From: SAR202 cluster bacterium
GTDB taxonomy: Bacteria > Chloroflexota > Dehalococcoidia > Lucifugimonadales > JASMAO01
DNA length: 14,396 bases
Direction of reading: 5' to 3'
Assembly (NCBI GenBank): GCA_030754315.1
Contig: JASMAO010000182.1
Coordinates: forward strand, 1-14,396
Under the pieces are notes generated by a model, which did not search any database, was not told the DNA's origin, and was given only the letters and a program-made list of their open reading frames with translations. Shown here in pieces: positions 1-6,058 of the stretch. The position numbers and the translations under genes are program-made. How positions within the stretch are numbered: the stretch's first letter is position 1; the number at the start of each line of letters is the position of its first letter.

Positions 1-560
1 TGAACCCGAGTGTACAAGATTTTGTGGACGCCATTGAGGATGCCCCATCCAAAAACATCGTAGTATTGCCCAATAACCGAAATTTAGTGGCCGCTGCCGA
101 GCAGGCTGCAGGTATTTCACAAAAGCAAGTTGCGGTGGTTCCGTCTAAGTCAGTACCTCAGGGAGTGGCTGCAACCCTCGCGCTTAACACTGAGGTAAGT
201 CTGGAACAAAACGAGAATGTTATGAATGGGGCGATTGGGTCAGTCAGGACAGGGGAGGTGACTGAGGCGATCAGGGGCGTAAAGATTGGAGATGTATCTG
301 TTCAGCCAGGCCATTTGATAGGGTTGCTAGAACATGAGCTGACTGTGTCAGGAACGAATATTGAACAAGTTGTTTTGGCTCTTTTAGACAAGGCCGAAGT
401 TAGCGATGGGGATTTAGTCACCTTATATTGGGGAGATTTGGTGAGTGAAGAGGTCGCTCGCAACACTGCTCGGGCTGCCACTGATAGATTTCCTATGGCC
501 GAGATAGAGCTTCTCGAAGGTGGCCAGCCGCATTATCATTTCTTTGTATCCATTGAATAA
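1..560 (+). CDS. FakA/YloV-like DAK2-domain protein, C-terminal part (partial at left edge)
   Basis: This is the C-terminal end of a protein that begins outside the window. The reading frame is open from base 3, with NPSVQDFVDAIED upstream of the first possible internal start (GTG at 24), and ends at TAA 558-560. What shows the family is the stretch NPSxxDFVDAIEDAPSKNIVVLPNN near the start, followed by AAEQAA and the VVPSKSVPQGVAA segment. These match the C-terminal domain of FakA/YloV, the subunit that works with DegV-like fatty-acid-binding proteins to phosphorylate exogenous fatty acids in Firmicutes. The ATP-binding DAK2 domain lies N-terminal in that family and would be off the left edge. 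The last 80 or so residues form the usual tail, with a GDLVTLYWGD segment. The family is clear; the fatty acid kinase role in this organism is inferred. The gene converges on rpe with about 250 bases between them. Confidence 0.85.
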   Translation, partial: NPSVQDFVDAIEDAPSKNIVVLPNNRNLVAAAEQAAGISQKQVAVVPSKSVPQGVAATLALNTEVSLEQNENVMNGAIGSVRTGEVTEAIRGVKIGDVSVQPGHLIGLLEHELTVSGTNIEQVVLALLDKAEVSDGDLVTLYWGDLVSEEVARNTARAATDRFPMAEIELLEGGQPHYHFFVSIE

Positions 561-812
561 AAGCAGTGCTCATTACCCACGAGCTTCCCAATTTTAATGG
601 GTTGTTGAAGAACAAAATGGCCTGCAAAGATCTTCGGTGGCAGAGTGCTGAGTTCTTGAGGGGTTCGTGGTTCTTTCATTTGCACTAGTATTAACAAACT
701 AGGGATTCTGTTTTAGAATCGTGCCAACGAGAAGTCAGTTTCCGGGGTAATTTGTTTGTGTCAGCCCTCTCTCCCGATGGACTAGATGTGATTTCGACCA
801 AATGCATCGCCA
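561..812. other. Convergent intergenic region
   Basis: This is about 250 bases between the stop of the FakA-like gene (plus strand) and the stop of rpe (minus strand). I see no open frame of note and no RNA gene. It holds two small back-to-back stem-loops (listed separately at 685-720), and nothing else that I can support. Confidence 0.6.
685..720. terminator. Two small stem-loops, possible bidirectional terminator
   Basis: CTAGT at 685-689 pairs with ACTAG at 698-702 across an 8-base loop. GATTCT at 704-709 pairs with AGAATC at 715-720 across a 5-base loop. They sit between two convergent genes, where transcription from both sides has to stop. The stems are short and AT-rich and there is no clean T-run, so this is a weak call. 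Rho-dependent ending is an equal possibility. Confidence 0.25.
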
Positions 813-1496
813 TCACGATTCTGATTTACCAACGGCACTGTTACGGATCAAAGTAATCGCTTTGGCGACATCAAGATTGGTGTCGTAGACGGCGGATCCG
901 GCAACCAAGACTTGGGCGCCAGCTTCAACTACTTTCTTAGCGGTCACAGGCCCTATTCCGCCGTCGACCTCCAACTCGATAGGCAAGCCAGTTTGGTCTA
1001 GCATCTTTTTCACTTTAGCGATTTTCGCGACGGAAGCTTCGATGAATTGTTGAGAAGCGTAACCTGGATTGACACTCATTATTAAGACTTGGTCGAGATC
1101 GGGCAAAATATCCTCGATTGCCAAAACGGGGGTCGCAGGGTTCAAGGCAACACCTACTCTGACGCCGGAGCTCTTGATCTCATTCACGACCCTATGGAGG
1201 TGGATTGGCGCTTCTACATGTACCGTTATTAAGTCTGCGCCAGCATCTACCATTTCTGATGTGAACTGTTGGGGAGTTGACACCATCATATGTATATCTA
1301 GAGGGAGTCGTGTCCACTGCCGGATCGATCGTACTACTTGAGGACCGAAAGTTAGGGAAGGGACGAAATGGCCGTCCATAATATCCACATGGATATAGTC
1401 TGCGCCGCCATGTTCTGCCTCACGTACCTGCTCTCCCAGTCTACTAAAGTCTGCGGAAAGAATGGAGGGAGCAATCTTGATGGATCTACTCGTCAT
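813..1496 (-). CDS. rpe: Ribulose-phosphate 3-epimerase
   Basis: This cytosolic TIM-barrel enzyme interconverts D-ribulose 5-phosphate and D-xylulose 5-phosphate in the pentose phosphate pathway or Calvin cycle. At 227 residues it has normal family length. The N-terminal IAPSILSADF motif is present, as are the metal and catalytic residues in HVDIMDGHFVP (His36, Asp38), HMM (His69) and EVDGGI (Asp178). The phosphate-side loop, usually VNPGFGGQ, reads VNPGYASQ at 142-149, which is unusual. The start is ATG at 1496. It is fixed by a GGAGGAGG ribosome site just upstream that lies inside the last codons of argH, and the two genes overlap by 11 bases, so translation is probably coupled. It is the last gene of the minus-strand arginine block. 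Its placement there is likely a matter of co-transcription rather than a pathway link. The identity is secure. Confidence 0.95.
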   Translation of the reverse strand: MTSRSIKIAPSILSADFSRLGEQVREAEHGGADYIHVDIMDGHFVPSLTFGPQVVRSIRQWTRLPLDIHMMVSTPQQFTSEMVDAGADLITVHVEAPIHLHRVVNEIKSSGVRVGVALNPATPVLAIEDILPDLDQVLIMSVNPGYASQQFIEASVAKIAKVKKMLDQTGLPIELEVDGGIGPVTAKKVVEAGAQVLVAGSAVYDTNLDVAKAITLIRNSAVGKSES

Positions 1497-2835
1497 TTTC
1501 CTCCTCCAACTCTATAACTGCTGCCTTTATTGCCAACTCGACTCGTGAGAAAGATGTGCCTCCAGGTACATCACGCGCTAATACTGAAGAGTCGACTGTT
1601 ATCTCAAAGACACCTTCATCAAAAAGGTCTGAGAATTGCCGATAGGTGTCCAATGAGATCTCATGCATAAGTTTTCCTTTCGAATGGGTATATTCGGAAA
1701 TTTGAGATACTATTCCATGAGCCTCTCTGAATGGCATGCCTTTACCGACTAGGTAGTCGGTGATGTCCGTGGCAAGCAGGTAGCTAGAGTAAGCTGCTTG
1801 GCGCATGTTATCGCCCTCAACCTCCATCGTTGAGATCATGCCTTTCATAGCGATTAGAGTGCTTTTTATTACATCCTCTGAATCGAAGAGGCCCTCTTTG
1901 TCTTCTTGCATATCCCGGTTATACGTAAGCGGGAGGCCTTTCATTGTTGTAAGTAACGCCATTAAATTCCCATAGACGCGTCCGGTCCGGCCTCGGGCCA
2001 GTTCTGCGTAATCCGGGTTTCTTTTTTGTGGCATGATGCTGCTACCAGTTGTGTACTCGTCCGCTAAGCGAATGAAGTTGAACTCGTCTGATGACCACAT
2101 TACGAGTTCCTCTGCAATTCTAGAAAGATGCATCATACATATCGAGGCCGCAGAATGGAACGCAAGTACGAAGTCTCGGTCTGATACGGCATCCATGCTG
2201 TTAGATGATATTTTTGAGAAACCAAGTTCTTCTGCAACAGACGCCCTATCTATGGGATAAGGGACTCCTGCTAGAGCACCACTGCCCAAAGGCATAGAGT
2301 CTGAAGTGGTCTTAGCTGCATGGAAGCGTTCAGCATCCCGACCAAACATTTCGAAGTAGGCTAGCATGTGGTGTCCGAATTCTACAGGTTGAGCCCGTTG
2401 CAGATGAGTGTAGCCTGGCATAACAACTCTAGCGTTTGCCTCTGCTTGAAACACCAACGACTGGCGCAGTCCATGAATTTCTTTGAGAATGTCATCTATG
2501 GCATCTTTTGCATAGAGGCGAAAGTCGAGGGCGACTTGGTCGTTTCGCGAACGGGCTGTGTGCAACTTACCTGCTACCTGCCCAATTTTTTCGTGCAGAC
2601 GCCGTTCCACGTTCATATGAATGTCTTCCAGTTCATTGCGCCAGGGGAAAACTCCTGTTTCTATCTCCTCCCGAATCTGTTCCAATCCGGATACGATGGA
2701 ATCGGCCTCTTCTGTTTCTATGATGGATTGTCGGGCGAGCATCCGAACGTGAGCAATCGAGCCGGCAATATCCTGTTTATAGAGTCGTCGGTCATAGTGT
2801 ATTGATACAGTGTAGTTCGACATACGGTTGGTCAT
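1486..2835 (-). CDS. argH: Argininosuccinate lyase
   Basis: ArgH cleaves argininosuccinate to arginine and fumarate, the last step of arginine synthesis. It is a cytosolic homotetramer of the fumarase/aspartase superfamily. The 449-residue protein has the family signature GSSIMPQKRNPD at 264-275, with the catalytic serine at 266, plus TARSRNDQ at 93-100 and GYTHLQRAQP from 141 with the general-base histidine at 144. The N-terminus is short. The protein enters the conserved SIxxDRRLYKQDIAGSIAHVRML stretch at about residue 11 and has no WGGRF-like segment, and an in-frame TGA lies about 13 codons upstream of the ATG at 2835. A second Met is at residue 5. The gene lies 79 bases after the MaoC-like gene and overlaps rpe by 11 bases. 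The identity is secure; the exact start is less so. Confidence 0.95.
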   Translation of the reverse strand: MTNRMSNYTVSIHYDRRLYKQDIAGSIAHVRMLARQSIIETEEADSIVSGLEQIREEIETGVFPWRNELEDIHMNVERRLHEKIGQVAGKLHTARSRNDQVALDFRLYAKDAIDDILKEIHGLRQSLVFQAEANARVVMPGYTHLQRAQPVEFGHHMLAYFEMFGRDAERFHAAKTTSDSMPLGSGALAGVPYPIDRASVAEELGFSKISSNSMDAVSDRDFVLAFHSAASICMMHLSRIAEELVMWSSDEFNFIRLADEYTTGSSIMPQKRNPDYAELARGRTGRVYGNLMALLTTMKGLPLTYNRDMQEDKEGLFDSEDVIKSTLIAMKGMISTMEVEGDNMRQAAYSSYLLATDITDYLVGKGMPFREAHGIVSQISEYTHSKGKLMHEISLDTYRQFSDLFDEGVFEITVDSSVLARDVPGGTSFSRVELAIKAAVIELEEENDE

Positions 2836-2914
2836 GTCATTAGATATTGGGTTTGATATGAATCAGATAGGTATGGCTGATTTCTCAATTTTATTCCCTA
2901 CGCGGATGCTTATA

Positions 2915-3388
2915 TTAGGAGATTTCCCCTTTTGGGACTAGGAAGCGGCGCCTTAAGGTAAGCACGAGCTCCCCATGCTGATTAGAGGCGCGACTTTCCA
3001 TGTAAACGATGCCCCGATCTGGCTTACTATTGGATTCACGCACCTCAATAATTTCACTCTCAGCGTAGATGGTGTCGCCTTGGAACACGGGGGCATCGTG
3101 AGTGATTTTCTCGTACTCCAAGTTTGCAATAGCCTTTCCGGAGGTGTCACGTACACTCATGCCGACAACCAGGCTAATTATCAATGGGCCGACAACAAGA
3201 ATCTTTCCATGCTGGTGGGCGGCCATATACTTCTCGTCGATGTGTAGTGGGTTTGTGTTCATAGTGAGTAGGGTGAACACGTGGTTGTCTGCTTCTGTTA
3301 TTGTTTTGCCCGGCCAGTGCTTGTAGATGTCACCAGGAGTGAAATCTTCTAGATAACCGCCGAATGTATCTTTGCCATTGTGTATCAT
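2915..3388 (-). CDS. MaoC-like acyl-CoA hydratase (mesaconyl-CoA hydratase-like branch)
   Basis: This is a 157-residue single hotdog-fold protein of the MaoC dehydratase family, whose members add water to or remove it from enoyl-CoA thioesters. A TITEADNHVFTLLTMNTNPLH stretch (about 29-49), the segment VGMSVRDTSGKAIANLEYE (75-93), GDTIYAESEI (104-113) and the C-terminal RASNQHGELVLTLRRRFLVPK place it with the mesaconyl-CoA hydratase or itaconyl-CoA hydratase-like group. The hydratase motif is present with His49, but the position of the catalytic Asp in PhaJ-type enzymes is Asn44. The substrate cannot be read from the sequence. It sits between argG (118-base gap) and argH (79-base gap) on the same strand, an unexpected neighbour for arginine genes. 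The start is ATG at 3388, preceded by AAGGAAA at a very short spacing. Confidence 0.8.
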   Translation of the reverse strand: MIHNGKDTFGGYLEDFTPGDIYKHWPGKTITEADNHVFTLLTMNTNPLHIDEKYMAAHQHGKILVVGPLIISLVVGMSVRDTSGKAIANLEYEKITHDAPVFQGDTIYAESEIIEVRESNSKPDRGIVYMESRASNQHGELVLTLRRRFLVPKGEIS

Positions 3389-3506
3389 TTTCCTTGCCCA
3401 GCTTGATGAATTATTACAGAAGTATATCTTACACGTTCCGATCTGTGGCCTATGATAAGGGACGTCACACGTCTGGGTTTACAAGTAGGAGACTGTGGAT
3501 CTTTCG
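3389..3506 (-). other. argG-maoC spacer with inverted repeat
   Basis: This 118-base gap inside the minus-strand gene run is the widest between argD and rpe. It contains GACGT-CAC-ACGTC at 3461-3473, a 5-base inverted repeat with a 3-base centre. Read on the minus strand it also has TATACT (plus-strand 3421-3426), with no good -35 partner. An internal promoter or operator for maoC-argH-rpe is possible but not shown. Confidence 0.25.
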
Positions 3507-4769
3507 TTATCGATCTAGCTTTTCGAACTGCTTTATTCCAACGGTTTTTGCCGATATACTCAGTATCTTAAGGAAGCCTTCTGCATCTGAGTGGTTGTAG
3601 GTGCCCAGTTCCTCCATAGAGGAGTCGTCAGTATATATCGAACCTGGCATTGCCTCAGAAGTGTCTTCAGCTGATTCGAAGTGGACGGATCCCTTGTACA
3701 TACGTACAGAGATTGTACCGGTTGCCAGACGCGTAATTGGCTTAAGTGATTCCAGTGCGGAAGTGGTGGCCAAATCAAGCCAGTACCCTTGGTATATCTG
3801 CTTGCTTATGAAACTTGAGAGGTAGTCGTAGAGTTCTCTTGCACGGCGGTCGAGGATGAATTGGAGCAGGAATTCGTAGCTTTTCCCCAGAAGCTCCATT
3901 CCCGGTGCCTCATATACTCCTCTCGATTTGACGCCGACAAATCGATTCTCGATTGTATGTAAACCAATGCCTATTCCATTCCGACCGGCCCGACTGTTTG
4001 CCATTGTAAATATGCTTACTGGGTCTAGATTGGTGTTGTCCAATGCTACTGGGACACCCTCCTCCCATCTTACGGTCAAAGATTCCGGTTGGTCTGGGGC
4101 ATCCCAAGCCCAGACTCCCATACCAGGTTCGACGAAGTACGGCGGTATTGAAACATTTTCTAGGTCTCCAGCCTCATGGGTTAGGCCAAGGAAATTCGCA
4201 TCGGTTGAGTATCTTGATTCAGAAGCTGGTTTGATCGGGAGGTTGTGCATACCGCAGTAATTCAACATACTCTCCCGTCCTGGGAATTCCTTCACGAACG
4301 TAGGGTCTCGCCAGGGGGCGTATACTTCTATTTCAGGAGCCAGGATGTTGGTCGCGAGCTGGAATCTAACCTGGTCGTTCCCTCTCCCAGTTGCCCCATG
4401 GAAGAGGACAGGTATGTCCCTCTCTTGTAGGTATGGGAGGATTGAACTCACGGTAATCGGTCGGGCTATACCTGTGGTATTCCAGTATCCGCCTTCATAC
4501 CTGGCTTGGGATTGGATGACTTTCAGTCCGGCATCTGCGAGTTGTTGGCGTCCAGGGATGACAGTGGCGGAATCGGCACCACATGCGAGCATACGCTTCG
4601 TGATAGCATCTAGGTTCTGTTCGTCGGGCTGACCAAGATCAACCGTCGCACAGTGTACAGAGAAACCCTTGCTGCTGAGCCAATGCGTGGCAGTGCAACT
4701 GTCCAGCCCGCCTGAAACTGCTCCAACAATTGAGGTTACATTTCTCTTTTTGAGATCATTCCAGTTCAT
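3507..4769 (-). CDS. argG: Argininosuccinate synthase (E. coli-like subfamily)
   Basis: ArgG condenses citrulline and aspartate with ATP cleavage to give argininosuccinate, the step before ArgH. The 420-residue protein has the ATP-pyrophosphatase loop VSGGLDS at 18-24, the substrate loop GATGRGNDQVRF at 125-136 and YSTDANFLG at 187-195. Features such as DLGQPDEQN near residue 44, WNTTGIARPIT near 96, and LGLTHEAGDLE after the YSTD motif match the E. coli-type ArgG rather than the form common in Firmicutes and other bacteria (VGQ, YSIDxNLWG). The start ATG at 4769 has GAGG about nine bases upstream. The gene follows argD after 93 bases and precedes the MaoC-like gene. The function is secure; assignment to the E. 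coli-like subfamily rests on motifs recalled from known sequences. Confidence 0.93.
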   Translation of the reverse strand: MNWNDLKKRNVTSIVGAVSGGLDSCTATHWLSSKGFSVHCATVDLGQPDEQNLDAITKRMLACGADSATVIPGRQQLADAGLKVIQSQARYEGGYWNTTGIARPITVSSILPYLQERDIPVLFHGATGRGNDQVRFQLATNILAPEIEVYAPWRDPTFVKEFPGRESMLNYCGMHNLPIKPASESRYSTDANFLGLTHEAGDLENVSIPPYFVEPGMGVWAWDAPDQPESLTVRWEEGVPVALDNTNLDPVSIFTMANSRAGRNGIGIGLHTIENRFVGVKSRGVYEAPGMELLGKSYEFLLQFILDRRARELYDYLSSFISKQIYQGYWLDLATTSALESLKPITRLATGTISVRMYKGSVHFESAEDTSEAMPGSIYTDDSSMEELGTYNHSDAEGFLKILSISAKTVGIKQFEKLDR

Positions 4770-4862
4770 ATATTCTGCCTCGGACCTTGATTCGCTTTGC
4801 GTATTACAGGTGGATCGGATAGCGTCTCATTCAGATTGAAATTGGTCTGGTAGACATTTGGT

Positions 4863-6056
4863 CTAATTGGAGACGGCCTTCAAGCCAGTGTCCAGGCGTT
4901 CCATAGCAGTGTTGATCTCATCTTTGCTTACTGTGAGTGGGGGCATAAGTCGGTTGCCGTTGGTACCGAGGATGCCGAGCAAAAGCCCAGCCTTGTTGCA
5001 GGCCGCCATTACTGATGCCGATATGTCAGATGTGTATTCTATGGCCCATAAGAGGCCCATACCCCGGACGTCTGCAACTGTATTAGGATTGGCACGCTTG
5101 ATCTCTTCTAGCCCGCTGCCAAGAATCTCTCCCATGCGAGAGGCTTTATCTGAGAGGTTGTTTTCGATGGTGTATTTGGTCGCAGCATGCGCTGCGGCGC
5201 ATGTCAGAGCGTTGCCTCCAAAAGTTGACCCATGGTCACCTGGTTCAAAGACGGCCGCTTTCTCATTTGCTAGGAATGCTCCAATTGGTACGCCACCTCC
5301 TAGAGCTTTGGCCAGAGTTATTATGTCAGGTTCCACTCCGAAGGATTGGTAGCCAAACAGTGTTCCTAATCGGCCCATACCGGTTTGAACTTCATCGAAG
5401 ATCAACAGCAGATTTTTTTCGTCGCACCAATCCCGTACTTGTTTGAGGTAATTGGGTGGTGGGATTCGGACGCCACCTTCACCCTGTACAGGTTCTAGCA
5501 TGACCGCGACAGTCCTATCAGTGGTCGCTGTTTTTATGCCCGCGATGTCTCCAAAATCCACGTGGGTGAAGCCTGCTGGGATGGGCGCGAAGTTCTGCTG
5601 GTAGTGAGGTTGTCCGGTGGCGGAAACATTCATCATCGTTCGGCCATGAAAGGAGTTGAGTGCAGTGATGATTTCGTATGCACCATTCAGATGTAGTTTG
5701 CCATATTTTTTCGCCAGCTTTATGGCACCCTCGTTGGCCTCAGCACCACTGTTGCAGAAAAAAACTCTCTCCATACAGCTGTTGTCGATGAGCAACTGTG
5801 CTAGATCAAGTTGTGGGATTGTGAAGAATTGGTTTGATGTTTGGAGAAGTGTTTGGGCTTGATTGGCTATCGCTTCGGCCACGGCGGAGTTGGAATGGCC
5901 TACGTTATTGACTGCCCAGCCTGCAGTAAAGTCAAGATACTCTTTTCCAAAGTCGTCCCAGACGACCGTCCCTTTGCCTCTGACGATTACCACAGGTTGC
6001 CTACGCACAACCTGCATATAATATTGGCGCTCTATCTCTTTCCAGTTCGTAGCCAT
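4863..6056 (-). CDS. argD: Acetylornithine aminotransferase
   Basis: This class III, PLP-dependent aminotransferase makes N-acetylornithine from N-acetylglutamate semialdehyde using glutamate. Of its 397 residues, the key ones seen are the phosphate-binding NSGAEANE (102-109), FHGRT (136-140), the PLP-nitrogen aspartate in FDEVQTGMGR (Asp221), and the Schiff-base lysine in TLAKALGGGVPIGA (Lys250). The C-terminal RLMPPLTVSKDEI segment is also typical of ArgD. The start ATG at 6056 lies two bases after the stop of the UPF0182 gene. Its ribosome site GGGAGG is made by that gene's final Thr-Gly-Gly codons, so translational coupling is likely. An ornithine or other omega-amino acid transaminase is the alternative, but the setting among argJ, argB, argG and argH favours ArgD. 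Confidence 0.93.
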   Translation of the reverse strand: MATNWKEIERQYYMQVVRRQPVVIVRGKGTVVWDDFGKEYLDFTAGWAVNNVGHSNSAVAEAIANQAQTLLQTSNQFFTIPQLDLAQLLIDNSCMERVFFCNSGAEANEGAIKLAKKYGKLHLNGAYEIITALNSFHGRTMMNVSATGQPHYQQNFAPIPAGFTHVDFGDIAGIKTATTDRTVAVMLEPVQGEGGVRIPPPNYLKQVRDWCDEKNLLLIFDEVQTGMGRLGTLFGYQSFGVEPDIITLAKALGGGVPIGAFLANEKAAVFEPGDHGSTFGGNALTCAAAHAATKYTIENNLSDKASRMGEILGSGLEEIKRANPNTVADVRGMGLLWAIEYTSDISASVMAACNKAGLLLGILGTNGNRLMPPLTVSKDEINTAMERLDTGLKAVSN

Positions 6057-6058
6057 TT

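Noticed and set aside
2368..2805. 145-codon plus-strand open frame opposite argH
   Set aside because: It is the complement of a strongly conserved argH coding region, has no family resemblance and no ribosome site.
3928..4260. 110-codon plus-strand open frame opposite argG
   Set aside because: It is a shadow of the conserved ArgG frame; no motif or start signal.
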